Source of the DNA: Ectobius pallidus
Taxonomy: Eukaryota; Arthropoda; Insecta; Blattodea; Ectobiidae
DNA length: 64,000 nt
Reading direction: 5' to 3'
Assembly: GCA_964059195.1 (NCBI GenBank)
Contig: CAXKWD010000011.1
Coordinates: 15,226,978-15,290,977 of the forward strand
The notes beneath the pieces are model-generated. The model worked only from the letters and a program-made list of their open reading frames with translations. It was not told the origin of the DNA and made no database searches. Made by a program: the position numbers and the translations under genes. Positions 22,647-33,479 of the stretch are shown in pieces (the stretch's first letter is position 1; each line of letters begins with the position of its first letter).

Positions 22647-23506
22647 TGTCAGGTGAGGTGAGGCCTGAGGTGAGGTCTGAGGTCTGTGGTCTGAGGTGAG
22701 GCCTGAGGTGAGGTATGTGGTCTGAGGTGAGGTCTGAGGTATGTGGTCTGAGGTGAGGTCTGAGGTGAGGTCTGAGATAAGGTCTGAGGTCTGTGGTGAG
22801 ATCTGAGGTGAGTTCTGAGGTCTGAGGTGAGTTCTGAGGTCTGAGGTGAGTTCTGAGGTCTGAGGTGAGGTCTGAGGTGAGTTCTGATGTCTGAGGTGAG
22901 GTCTGAGGTGAGTTCTGAAGTATGTGGTGAGGTCTGAGGTGAGTTCTGAGGTCCGAGGTGAGTTCTGAGGTCCGAGGTGAGGTCTGAGGTGAGGATTGAG
23001 GTGAGGTCTGTGGTCTGAGGTGAGGTCTGCGGTCTTAGGTGAGGTCTGAGGTAAAGTCTGAGGTCAGAGGTGAGATATGAGGTGAGGTCTGAGGTGAGTT
23101 CTGAGGTCTGAGGTGAGGTCTGAGGTGAGGTCAGAGGTGAGATATGAGGTGAGGTCTGAGGTGAGTTCTGAGGTCTGAGGTGAGGTCTGAGGTGAGTTCT
23201 GATGTCCGAGGTGAGGTCTGAGGTCCGAGGTGATGTCTGAGGTGAGTTCTGAGGTGAGTTCTGAGGTGAGGTCTGAGGTGAGATCTGAGGTGAGGTCTGA
23301 GGTGAAGTCTGAGGTGAGGTTTGAGGTGAGGTCTGAGGTGATGTCTGAGGTGTGAAGTCTGATGTCTGAGGTGTGAGGTCTGAGGTCGGAGGTCTGAGGT
23401 CGGAGGTCTGAGGTGTGAGGTCTGAGTTTTGAGGTGTGAAGTCTGAGTTCTGAGGTGTGAGGTCTTAGTTCTGAGGTGTGAGTTCTGAGGTGTGAGGTGT
23501 GATTGC
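22647..23506. repeat. GAGGTCT/GAGGTGAG minisatellite
   Basis: About 860 bp of imperfect GGTCTGAGGTGAG and GTTCTGAGGTC units with higher-order patterns, entirely inside the foldback unit. The open minus frame of 125 codons (His/Leu/Arg/Ser/Thr repeats) is an artefact of the repeat. Confidence 0.95.
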
Positions 23507-23968
23507 AAGGTTAGGTTAGGTTAGGTTAGGTTAGGTTAGGTTAGGTTAGGTTAGGTTAGGTTAGGTTAGGTTAGGTTAGGTTAGGTTAGGTTAGGTTAGG
23601 TTAGGTTAGGTTAGGTTAGGTTAGGTTAGGTTAGGTTAGGTTAGGTTAGGTTAGGTTAGGTTAGGTTAGGTTAGGTTAGGTTAGGTTAGGTTAGGTTAGG
23701 TTAGGTTAGGTTAGGTTAGGTTAGGTTAGGTTAGGTTTGGTTTGGTTTGGTTTGGTTTGGTTTGGTTTGGTTTGGTTTGGTTTGGTTTGGTTTGGTTTGG
23801 TTAGGTTAGGTTAGGTTAGGTTTGGTTTGGTTTGGTTTGGTTTGGTTTGGTTTGGTTTGGTTTGGTTAGGTTAGGTTAGGTTAGGTTAGGTTAGGTTAGG
23901 TTAGGTTAGGTTCGGTTAGTTTAGGTAAGGTTAGGTTAGGTTAGGTTAGGTTAGGTTAAGTTAATTCA
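23507..23968. repeat. telomere-type (TTAGG)n array with (TTTGG)n blocks
   Basis: 45 perfect TTAGG units (23511-23735) are followed by 13 TTTGG units (23736-23800), 4 TTAGG units (23801-23820), 9 TTTGG units (23821-23865), and about 20 TTAGG units with sporadic variants (23866-23968). TTAGG is the ancestral insect telomere repeat. The uniform TTTGG blocks are better explained by local amplification (slippage or unequal exchange) than by direct telomerase synthesis. Confidence 0.98.
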
Positions 23969-24266
23969 AAGTCTCATTCAATCGCAGGCGGATACTTCAT
24001 GAATGATTTTTATACAATACAATTATAATATTAAATTTCACAGTATGTATCTATAATAATAAAAGGAAGTGTTTGTCTTTCTGTCTATCGTGCAGTTACT
24101 GTGAACTTCATTGCATTCAATACGATAATGTAATTCCAACTTTGTCTCTATGTCCACCCCTACGAAGGGTGTGTGGCGATGAGCACGATGATATTGCAAG
24201 ATAAAAATAATATGCCGATGTGGACGAAAATGCGATTGTGCCAATGTGCACGCAACCAGGCTATAG

Positions 24267-27000
24267 GCCTATAATAATGAGTCTGAAATCAGCCAATCAC
24301 CTGATTCATTCAATCTTTATCGTCTCCTATAAAAGTGATAAGTTTTCTTTATTTTCTAAATCAGGTCTCTAATCAGAATCTCTAGGCAGTGACTTACGCA
24401 TACTTCACCATTGTGGGCGTACGTTATTTATTCTGGAAATAAATTGAATCATGTTTACATCTGCTCAGGAATAAAAAAAAAATATTTTACGGGAAATGTA
24501 ATCCTTAGTTTACCATCGTTTGTATTTAATTATAATCAACTCTTGTAAAAACTATAAAGACATAACCTCAACAGCATGAATGAAATACATACGTTCCTAC
24601 GAGTGTAATATATTACAGTGTAAACCGCTAGAAACCATAACAATAACTTAATGTTTTACGCAATATATTATATAGAATATTACAGTAAATAGTACCTGAA
24701 TAAATAGAGGTTCATTAAATACTGGGTTTCCAACCGGTCTACGATCGTGTTTTGTTAAGAGGAATCAGCCACTATGTCATTAATGTCTTTTAATAGTATT
24801 GTCTCAATCTAAAACGATATTGAAATTATTCAGTATACAATATTTTATTGATTATTTATTTATTTTTTTAACCAAATATTATATTATACAAATACAAAAA
24901 TACAAATACAATATTATACAAGTGATAAACACCCGAAAGAGCAGAATGCTCGGGTACAGTTCAGTTTATTATTCGTTAAAATAATCGTACCCTAGAAAAA
25001 ATCACTCGCGACTTTGTCAATCGTTGCATTACCTCTGAAAATATATTATTGATGTTTCTTTATTTTCCGAATTGAACACATTTATTCGTTGTATGAACAA
25101 CGACCTCTCTTTGAAGAGTTCACTAGAACCAACTGCGACTGAACGTCTGTATCTTGGCGATGATCGAGTTTCTTCGAAGTTCGTAACGAATGCACAGCAA
25201 GTCTCATACAGCCTGCACCACCTAGGTTGACGAATTATTCATCAGGATGTAGAATAAGTGGTATTATAATAACCCATTTAATTCTATCTAGATCTACTAG
25301 ATTTTTATGGGATCAAAACGTATTCAAGTTTAATCTCTGTAAACGCCTTTTTACTTGTGTAAACTACTTTCTTACACTGCTTTCTAGATTTAATAATCTT
25401 TAGTTTGATGCAGAATTGAATGGTCCAACTAAATTTTAGGTAAAGTAGTCATTTTTATTTTTTAAATCGGAAAATATAGAAAAAAATAACTTTAGAGAAC
25501 GAAGGAACTACTTTAACTTCGCTGTTCCTAGACTCTATGCTTTATGTTATCATTTCAGTAGGTATTAGGTATTTCGAATAGAGATAATATAAATTTTATA
25601 TTATTATGTATTTATTTACACGAACAGAATTTAATTGTGTAACTTATATTGCATTTATTACTTATTTTCAGGACCTTTGGAAACAAAATATAAATCTAAA
25701 CTCATTTCGCCAGCCAAATCTTTAAATATCTGTGCTTACTTTTAAACTATTAATTTTCTGAGAGTAGGTATATTAGGCTTTCGGATGACATCAAAATGAA
25801 GAACTGAATACTTGGTAAATAAATCTTCAGCTGAGTATTGTAGTGTACTGACTCCACTGTTTGCGAAAAATGGGATAATGTATATTTGAATCGTTTACCG
25901 CAGAAAGATCCTAAGTCCATAATACCTCATTTTGAGTTTATTCTCTCCTAGGCAATTCTGTTGTCATTATTTTGAAAGTATACATGAATCCTCACTGATT
26001 TAACTGTAACAGAACTGAATTCCGACTTATGTATGTGTTTGTGGATATTAAAGTTATTGACTGTATTATTAATGAATTATTTAAATAAGAAAGATCCTAA
26101 GTCCATAATACCTCATTTTGAGTTTATTCTCTCCTAGGCAATTCTGTTGTCATTATTTTGAAAGTATACATGAATCCTCACTGATTTAACTGTAACAGAA
26201 CTGAATTCCGACTTATGTATGTGTTTGTGGATATTAAAGTTATTGACTGTATTATTAATGAATTATTTAAATAAGAACACGTGAAATATGAGGGAACCAT
26301 TAAGGCAAGTATGCTTTGTAACAGTAATTGTCATTTTTATAACCTACTGTCCCCAGCACACTGAATGCAGTATCTTCTTCAACATTTATAGCAACTTTTA
26401 TCTCAAACAAATGGAATACGCTGCTTTTTAACTCAAATAAATTATCTGAAAACAAAATTAACACACTAAATTTTTAACGTCAACAAAAAGAATGAAAGTA
26501 TTTTCAACATTATTAATATTCATTCATATCCCCTTTATCTTAAACCTTCCAAACTGAAAATATAATGATTAGCAAATAAGCATAATTTACTGACATTGAT
26601 AAGAGCACTGAATTATTTATTCCACTGTTGGCCACTGAGCCAGAAACTTTGGAATTCTTCGTCTTCTGGAACATTACTGACTGTCTCTTTACATCAAACT
26701 TTTTTTTTTTTAGAGTTAATGGGTATCCAGTTATCAATATAAGCTAGCTGCGTAGGTAGTTGGACAGGTTTCTTTGATAACTGCAGCATGAACGTCTGAG
26801 AATCTAATCCTTGATTGCCAACTTCTGATTGCACTCAATTGATAAAAGGTGGCATTTTACGCATTGGGACCGAGGGTTTTTTCTGTGCTCAATTTCACGA
26901 AAGAATGAACTTGGGTCCTTTCTGCAATAAACGATTCATTTCCAACTCTTAGTTTATGCGCATACTATGAAATCAAGTTTCCAGCTCTATATAGGCCTCC
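24267..27000. other. intergenic, no gene recognised
   Basis: AT-rich DNA without a supportable coding frame, apart from the 186 bp tandem duplication at 25902-26273. Confidence 0.5.
25902..26273. repeat. perfect 186 bp tandem duplication
   Basis: 25902-26087 and 26088-26273 are identical in my reading (beginning AGAAAGATCCTAAGTCCATA, ending ATGAATTATTTAAATA). Such identity in non-coding DNA points to a very recent duplication or an assembly artefact. Confidence 0.95.
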
Positions 27001-27040
27001 TGATGTGTCTAAGACTTACTTGACTTATTTCCTGTATCTC

Positions 27041-30000
27041 CTAAGTGGAGCATAGGGCATCAATGAACTTCCGCCAACGAACTCTGTTCTGCGCCATGGT
27101 CCTAATCTCGGTCCATGTCTTCCCTCCTTTCTCGAATCCTTCTTCCATTACACTCCTCCTCCAAGTGTTCTTTGGTCTACCTCTTCTCCTGCTACCTTGC
27201 GGGTTCCATTCCAGGGCTTGCCTTGCTATATTGTCTTTATCCCTCCGTAAGGTGTGCCCAATCCACTTCCACTTTCTACGGCGCATCTCGATGCCAATGG
27301 GGGTTTGTTTTGTTCTTCTCCACAGCTCTTCATTGGAGATAACTTGTGGCCACCATATCCTCAGGATGTTCCTCAGGCATCTATTCACAAATGTCTGGAG
27401 ACTGTCAGTCAGTTGTTTATTGGTCTTCCATGTTTCACATCCATAGAGCAAAATTGTCTTAACATTTGTATTAAAAATACGTAGTTTGGTGCGGGTGTTG
27501 AGTTCCTTTGATTTCCAGATTGGTCTCAGCATTGCAAAAGCTCCCTTTGCTTTGCTTATTCTGTTTTTAATATCCTCTGAGGTTCCTCCATCGGTGGTGA
27601 CTATACTTCCCAAATAGCAAAACTGCTTGACTTGTTGAATCTCTTGATTTCCTATGTATAACAGCGTCTTATTTCTATTATTATGTCTCATCTCTTTGGT
27701 TTTCTTGCAGTTTATCTTCAGTCCCGCCTCCAATGCTTCCATTTTTAGATCATTCAGCTTAGCTTCCATGTCCTTAAAGCTGCTGGCGAGCAAACACAAG
27801 TCGTCCGCGAAGTCTAAGTCTTCCAACCTGTCTGTCAGTCCCCACTGAATTCCTCTTCGACGATTCATTGCTTTTTCCATCATGAGATCCAGCACCATGA
27901 GAAATAGTACAGGTGATAGCAAGCATCCTTGCTTTACTCCTGTATTTGCTGGGATGGGCTCAGACAACATCCCCTGATGTAAGACTTGGCATGTATAGTT
28001 CTTATACATTTCTTGAGTCATCTTAATGATTTTCATTGGGATCCCAAACTCTCTCATGGCTTTCCACATCTTCTTCCTCATTACACTATCAAACGCCTTT
28101 TCGAAATCGACGAATAATAGGTATAGTGATGACTGTAACTCTGTAGACTGCTCTATGATTATGCGCAGTGTGTTGATCTGGTCCGTACAGGAGTAACCTT
28201 GTCTAAATCCTGCTTGTGCTTTTCTCAGCCTTGAATAGACTCGCTGTTTTATTCGTTCCAAGATTACTCGTGAGAGTACTTTACTTGGTGTCGAGAGGAG
28301 GGTAATCCCTCTCCAGTAGTCACATTCTAATAAATCTCCCTTCTTAGGGAGCTTAATCAGCAGGCCTTTCTTCCAATCTGTTGGTATCTTTTCTTCTTCC
28401 CAGATTTTCTTAAAAAATGGGAACAGAATCTCTACTGAAGTGTTCATGTCCACTTTCAAGGCCTCCGGTGCAATGTTGTCCAACCCTGCTGCTTTGCCAA
28501 TTTTAAGTTGTTTAATGGCCCTTTGAATCTCCAATCTTGATGGTGGTTCAGTACTAATTAAACCATCTTCGTGTTCTTCTTCTTCTTCTTCTGTCACTTC
28601 TTCTTCAATTATTTCTCGGTTCAGGATCTCCATAAAGTGCTCTCTCCATCTTCCTAACTGTTCCTTTTGTGCGAACAATAATCTTCCATCTTTAGCTTTC
28701 ACCGGTTTGTCAGACCGCCAGAACTTTCCTGTTAATCTCTTAGTAATATGATAGAGAGTCTTACTGTCATTATTTTGTGCTGCCGTCTCTGCTTGTGTTG
28801 CGAGACTGTTAATAAAAGCTCGCTTATCTCTTCGAAAGCTTCTCTTCGCTCTTAGGTTCTGTTGGTTAAAGACTGTTCTAGCTTGTGTCTTTTCATCTCT
28901 TGTTCTTGCAATGTTAAGTCTTTTCTTACATTCCTTTCTTTGGTTCACCGCTTCCCATGTCTCAGAGGTAATCCAGTCTTTACTACCTCTCTCTCTCTTG
29001 CCTAGAACCTTTTCGCACGTATTAATATAAGCACTTTCAATGTTCTTCCAACTTTGCTCAATATCCTGTCCCTCTTCTTCCTCCCCTAGCTGTTGGAAAC
29101 GATTTTTCAGTTCTATTGAAAAAAGTTGTTGTGCCTCTGTATCCTTTAATTTATCAAAGTTATACTTTATCCTCTTCGTTTGATGTATGTGCCTAGTATT
29201 AGTACTAGCTATCTTGAGTCGGAGCGAGGCCATTATTAGATGGTGGTCACTTCCCACATCTGCCCCCCTCTTATTCCTCACATCCAACAGAGAAGTTCGC
29301 CATGTCTTACTAATAGTAAAATGATCAATCTGGTTCTCCGTTACGTGGTCTGGAGAAACCCACGTCACTTTATGGCAATTCTTGTGAGGGAAGATTGTGC
29401 CTCCTATCACCAACCTGTGGTTGCTACAAAGTTCGATAAATCTTTCTCCATTCTCGTTTCTAGTACCTATACCATGTCTACCCATAATGTTTTCCAATCC
29501 TCGGTTGTCATTTCCAACCTTCGCATTCAAGTCGCCCATCACGACCAAGATATCCCTTTTCTTTGTCTTTAAAAGGGTTTGGTGTAACTGACCATAAAAC
29601 TGGTCTTTTTCTTCTTCTTCTCCTGTCTCCGTTGGTGCATAACACTGCACAACTGTAATTGGTCTGACTCTTGATGCAAAGCGTGCTACTACAATTCTTT
29701 CCGAGACTGGATACCATTCTATCAGACTCTTTCTTGCCTTTTGAGTGATCAGTAGTCCGACACCTTCTCTATGTTCTTCTTCTCTTCCTGAATACAACAG
29801 GGTGTTCCCTTCCTCAGTCCTTTTTTCGCCAAACCCGTTCCATCTCATCTCGCTCAGACCTAGTATATCTAGCCTATATCGCTTCATCTCCTTAGACACT
29901 TCAGCCAGTCTTCCTGAACGCCACATTGTCTGTACATTCCATATTCCAATTCTCGTGTCCGATTTCATGCCAAAGGTCTCATCCGTTTTGTCCGTCCGGT

Positions 30001-30064
30001 TTCTGTTCACTGGTGTTTCTTTAATAGGGTAATCTCGGGTGTGTAGGTTATTAGCCTTCAGCAT
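27041..30064 (-). CDS. RTE-type endonuclease/reverse transcriptase, intact ORF
   Basis: A 1007-residue protein for target-primed reverse transcription. The N-terminal APE-type endonuclease spans about residues 38-285, with WN (42-43), LGLSEMRW (catalytic Glu 72), MGDLNAKVG (Asp 178, Asn 180), NQIDHF (244-249) and GSDHHL (271-276). The central reverse transcriptase spans about 550-830, with KLPKKGD (571-577), QAGFRQGYS (617-625), FVDFEKAFDS (651-660, catalytic Asp 653), GVKQGCLLSP (709-718) and FADD (752-755, catalytic Asp pair). The C-terminus has LLYGCETW (872-879) and a basic RRRGRPKNTWRR tail. An acidic run near 487-499 is notable. No stops, frameshifts or missing catalytic residues were seen. 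The first Met is 34 codons before MKSDTRIGIWN, which could be the true start. Confidence 0.93.
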   Translation of the reverse strand: MLKANNLHTRDYPIKETPVNRNRTDKTDETFGMKSDTRIGIWNVQTMWRSGRLAEVSKEMKRYRLDILGLSEMRWNGFGEKRTEEGNTLLYSGREEEHREGVGLLITQKARKSLIEWYPVSERIVVARFASRVRPITVVQCYAPTETGEEEEKDQFYGQLHQTLLKTKKRDILVVMGDLNAKVGNDNRGLENIMGRHGIGTRNENGERFIELCSNHRLVIGGTIFPHKNCHKVTWVSPDHVTENQIDHFTISKTWRTSLLDVRNKRGADVGSDHHLIMASLRLKIASTNTRHIHQTKRIKYNFDKLKDTEAQQLFSIELKNRFQQLGEEEEGQDIEQSWKNIESAYINTCEKVLGKRERGSKDWITSETWEAVNQRKECKKRLNIARTRDEKTQARTVFNQQNLRAKRSFRRDKRAFINSLATQAETAAQNNDSKTLYHITKRLTGKFWRSDKPVKAKDGRLLFAQKEQLGRWREHFMEILNREIIEEEVTEEEEEEHEDGLISTEPPSRLEIQRAIKQLKIGKAAGLDNIAPEALKVDMNTSVEILFPFFKKIWEEEKIPTDWKKGLLIKLPKKGDLLECDYWRGITLLSTPSKVLSRVILERIKQRVYSRLRKAQAGFRQGYSCTDQINTLRIIIEQSTELQSSLYLLFVDFEKAFDSVMRKKMWKAMREFGIPMKIIKMTQEMYKNYTCQVLHQGMLSEPIPANTGVKQGCLLSPVLFLMVLDLMMEKAMNRRRGIQWGLTDRLEDLDFADDLCLLASSFKDMEAKLNDLKMEALEAGLKINCKKTKEMRHNNRNKTLLYIGNQEIQQVKQFCYLGSIVTTDGGTSEDIKNRISKAKGAFAMLRPIWKSKELNTRTKLRIFNTNVKTILLYGCETWKTNKQLTDSLQTFVNRCLRNILRIWWPQVISNEELWRRTKQTPIGIEMRRRKWKWIGHTLRRDKDNIARQALEWNPQGSRRRGRPKNTWRRSVMEEGFEKGGKTWTEIRTMAQNRVRWRKFIDALCST

Positions 30065-30429
30065 CCAAAGCCTGATGAAGGGGCTGCCTTCTAAGCATCC
30101 AGGCCTACTGATTTTCTGTCAGGGTTTCTTCCCTTAGCCTTTGAAGTTCCCACTTCTAACTACAAGGCAGCAGTTCCAGTTCTATTTACCCCGAATTGGA
30201 GGGTTGCCTCTTCCGTCAGTTCCGCCGTACCGAAGTCTTTCTTCTCCGCCTTCGCTGCCGTTGAGGTCTTCACCGTAGCCCTGGCAAGGGACCCTTACAT
30301 GGAACTACCAGCCGGGTCAGCTGGGCCATGGTTTTTTTAAGAGGTGTTACTCCTCTATCACTCACCCTTTGTCCTGACTTGTGACAGGCAGAGCCTGGCT
30401 TCCCAAAATTGGGCCCGGGTTGGTGGGTT
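30065..30429 (-). promoter_or_regulatory. RTE 5' leader / putative internal promoter region
   Basis: GC-richer leader between the 5' end of the element and its ORF. LINEs of this kind usually carry their promoter within the 5' UTR. No specific promoter motif could be identified. On the minus strand it holds a short upstream ATG (near 30331, about 17 codons) that might affect translation of the main ORF. Confidence 0.4.
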
Positions 30430-30443
30430 TGATGTGTCTAAGA

Positions 30444-30705
30444 AGTGTTGTTAAATCTGACTTTATAGTGACCCAATTTCTGTCTGGACATGGGAATGTT
30501 GGCCTCCTATTTCGAAAAATTTAAAGTGATAAGAGAAAATGGATACTTGTGTATATTTGGCCAACAACAAACTGTCGAATATCTTTTATTTAATTGTCCA
30601 GTGTTTGAAAGAGAAAGACACATTTTAAAAGGACATCTAGATTATTGTAAACTTCCTTACGCTAAACCATTATTTCACATATTTCTAAGAAAATGCTGAT
30701 CTAGA
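30444..30705 (+). pseudogene. LINE C-terminal RNase H-region fragment
   Basis: Broken frames read SDFIVTQFLSGHG, then after a frameshift LASYFEKFKV, then QQTVEYLLFNCPVFERER and a stop after LRKC. The pattern (TQFLTGHG, then a basic segment, then C-x-EE-TVEHLLFxCPxFxxxR) is that of the C-terminal region of R1/LOA/I-type LINE proteins with an RNase H domain and terminal Cys motif. The first Cys pair is poorly preserved. It was an old fragment when the RTE element inserted at its left edge. Confidence 0.65.
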
Positions 30706-33292
30706 CAATTTTATTATTTTCTTTCTTATGTGCATAATCGATTATAGTTTAAAATTACCAGGGTGATTGGGTGTAATGCTCAGCACTGCTAGTTATAGAA
30801 CGGAATGGTATGTCATAGCCAAATAGAGATAGATAAATATGTAAATTACAAATTAAATTTGTTAAAACTATGACCCTAATTACCTTCGGATAAAATAGGC
30901 CTCCTGAGTGTCCTCAGTATTCACAGCCTCTTCCTTTGTTTTCTCAGATCTTATCTCAATGGACAATAATCATGTAATAAATGTTATTTCATATGTATAG
31001 CATAATTTAAAAAAAAAATTAAGTCAACAAGCAGTTTACTTCTAAATAGCTACAGAAACACTTTTTGGACTTGGAGGGTTTGGAATTGCACAGATTGCGA
31101 GCTGTTTATTAATAAAGCGGATCGTGGGAAGGCTTTGAGATCGGATGATGTAACGCGTTGACTGAGCGGCTTCAAGGTAACAACCTCACATTTCAGTCAT
31201 GCGGACTGAGGTAATTTGAAAAACATCTGCATTCCTCTGGCATCATGCAACACCTGTATCTGTCGCACACGGCTCACACACACATACACACACATACACA
31301 CATATGCTTCATACACAAAAACACAGCTCTATTCAAATATAAGAAGCTCTAATAAAAAGAATTATTTCACGAAGTCAAAGGAGTGTCTTGTAGCCTAAGT
31401 TGGAACCAATGCAATGTTCCACGTTTATGGATAAAATGTAACAGACTTAAAATATACAGTACTGGAGAAACGCGTATCAGGTATTTAGAGGTAGGAATTT
31501 AATTCAGACACAAGCCACCTTCCCCTCCCGCCAGTCATGACAGCTGTAGCCGTATATCTTAGTACAATGAATGGCTTGAGAATGAATCAGCACCCCTTCA
31601 GATGACAATATTTCCATATGAACTAATCCATGCTACGGCGCATTTCTCTGAGCTGGGCCAGTTTGAGAAATTTTCACTGTACGTCATTTCTCTAAACGAA
31701 GTTCAAACAAAGGATTTCCATGTTCCATGTCTGTACCTAGCTCATACAAAGGAATTAAGTAAAGTACTTATCATTTCATACAGATCAAACAATACAATGT
31801 GATATCAGGCCTACGTGGGCATTTCTGTATCCAACTCATACAATAGTAGGCCTATACTGCGAGAGAAGTGTCTAAGTGTATCTTTTGAGAATCGAGGGAA
31901 AGCTTTCAAAAGACGAGCCGAAGGCCGATGTGCCGAAAGTTTTTCCCTAAGGGATTCTTTTATATGCCTGTAAACATAGAGATTCTATAATTATCCAACT
32001 TTTCCACTTAGGCTGCAAACATTCATGAAGTTCATCCATGTTTGTAACTGTTTAAAGGTTCTGGATATTTTAAAATTCATTTGGTGGGGGTTTTCAGGTC
32101 GAATCATGCACATTTCACTGTCTGATTTAATGATGTCTGGCTGATATAAAATTATTATTACTTGTTTACGCATGCACAGGATTATGTAATCACAGAATGG
32201 AAATAACCGCTTGTTTGCAGATGACTTAACTTATCATTGCAAACACAAGAGGAAACAGACTGATGTGATACATACACGCTACTCGCAATGACTGAGCAAA
32301 ATCTTTCCAAGATTGTGGATATCCGATTGCCAAATGAAGGAAAAGTGCCGATGTGGCAGTTTAGCAATGATGTAACTTGCAGTTTGAGCCAGTCACGCGA
32401 ATGACCCTGTGACTCGCTACAATATTGTGACCAACATCATTACAGCCTTATCCTAACTTACCATGTGTGAGTGTGTGTGGTTTTTTTTTTTTTTGCTTAT
32501 TCGTTCATTTGTATTTGTTTGTTGACATTGATATCATTATTATCGGCATCGTCAAGGTCATCGTTATGAATAATAAATACTAATCTTCCTCCATATTTTT
32601 ATCTGAATACTATGTTACTAATATAATGTAGTAGATCCGTGAACAGTATACTTCGCGTAAAAGAAAATCTAAGGTCTTCTTTGCATCAGAGTCTTTAATA
32701 GTTTATCCAATGTTGTCATTCCAGGGAATCTTTGAAAGAAACTAAACATTGTATGAGACGGAACCATTAATCGAAAACCATCTTGAAGCGGAAAAATCCT
32801 TATACATAAGTCGTTTTTTAATGATTTTAAGGAACATTCATCCCAAAATCGAACAACGCGTTTGGTCATGACAACGTAACAAGCAAAATAAAAAGAGACA
32901 TTATGCCGAAGTGCTAAATAGGACCTTGATTCTGTCGGTCAATTAATGAAAAGAATTACAGACGACTTTTTTTACAAATCAACTTCGCGTAAACTATTCA
33001 AGCGAGAATCTCAAATGACAAGTTACACACATTTTAAACTGCCTAATACAGCCTCATGATGGCCGATATCTGTGACAGCGGGTCGTTTGGCAGGTATTGG
33101 CGATTGAATTCTGAGGTTATGCATCCATTTTGTCAGTTTATTACTAAGCATAGTTACCTGCTTCTACGATACTATTAACAACAAAGTTACTAATTTTCGA
33201 GCCGTCTTTTCATAATTATATTGTTTTGCACATGATTGAAGCTTTCTGAAACTATTGATAAACTTCATTTTCTTCCTTTTGTGGTGAATGAT
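30706..33292. other. intergenic, no gene recognised
   Basis: Contains a (CA)n-like run at about 31275-31310 and an (T)n run near 32480-32494. The open frames are short (60-66 codons) with no recognisable domain. Confidence 0.5.
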
Positions 33293-33432
33293 ATTTAGTA
33301 TGAATAAATTTTCCACCTAAATCACAAAAAATCAAGCTAAAAGTTCAGTAAGTTAATGTAACGTATTTAGTATGAATAAATTTTCCACCTAAACCACAAA
33401 AAATCAAGCTAAAAGTTCAGTTAATGTAACGT
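33293..33432. repeat. 72 bp tandem duplication
   Basis: ATTTAGTATGAATAAATTTT begins at 33293 and again at 33365. The second copy has one substitution (AATCAC/AACCAC) and lacks 4 bp (TAAG), otherwise identical. Confidence 0.9.
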
Positions 33433-33479
33433 TTACTTTTATACAGGTATACAGGTATACTTTTATACAGCTCTACAGC

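Larger units (their letters stand above)
22421..24256. mobile_element. foldback composite unit enclosing a telomere-like array
   Basis: A 10 bp direct repeat caggctatag flanks the unit (22411-22420 and 24257-24266). The two ends are long inverted repeats, 22421-22555 on the left and 24144-24256 on the right. Reading inward both run GT..CGTGCACATTGGCACA, TCGCATTTTCG, TTTTTATCTTG, ATCGTGCTCATCGCCACACA and AGGGGTGGACATAGAGAC. The left arm has an extra 16 bp. Between them lie a GAGGTCT minisatellite and a (TTAGG)n/(TTTGG)n array. Long arms with a 9-11 bp duplication resemble Mutator-like elements. Alternatively both arms are inverted SINE copies, since A/B-box-like sequence lies at 22559-22620. 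No transposase is present. Confidence 0.75.
27015..30429 (-). mobile_element. full-length RTE-type non-LTR retrotransposon
   Basis: A perfect 14 bp target duplication tgatgtgtctaaga lies at 27001-27014 and 30430-30443. The element is about 3.4 kb. Its 5' end is at 30429, with a GC-rich leader of about 365 bp. A single 1007-codon ORF follows, then a very short 3' UTR of about 26 bp ending AAGTCAAGTAAG. A single endonuclease/reverse transcriptase ORF, tiny 3' UTR and short-repeat tail fit the RTE clade. It inserted into an older LINE fragment (30444-30705). Full length, an open ORF and an unmutated duplication suggest a young and possibly mobile copy. Confidence 0.92.

Noticed and set aside
23131..23508. 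125-codon repetitive frame that looks like a tandem-repeat protein
   Set aside because: It is the GAGGTCT minisatellite read in one frame; no start context or non-repeat domain.
27045..30032. Plus-strand frames of 64-133 codons opposite the RTE ORF
   Set aside because: They are antisense shadows of the 1007-codon ORF.
31160..31215. tRNA gene-like segment (TGACTGAGCGGCTTCAAGGT)
   Set aside because: No acceptor stem, anticodon arm or B box in the right place.
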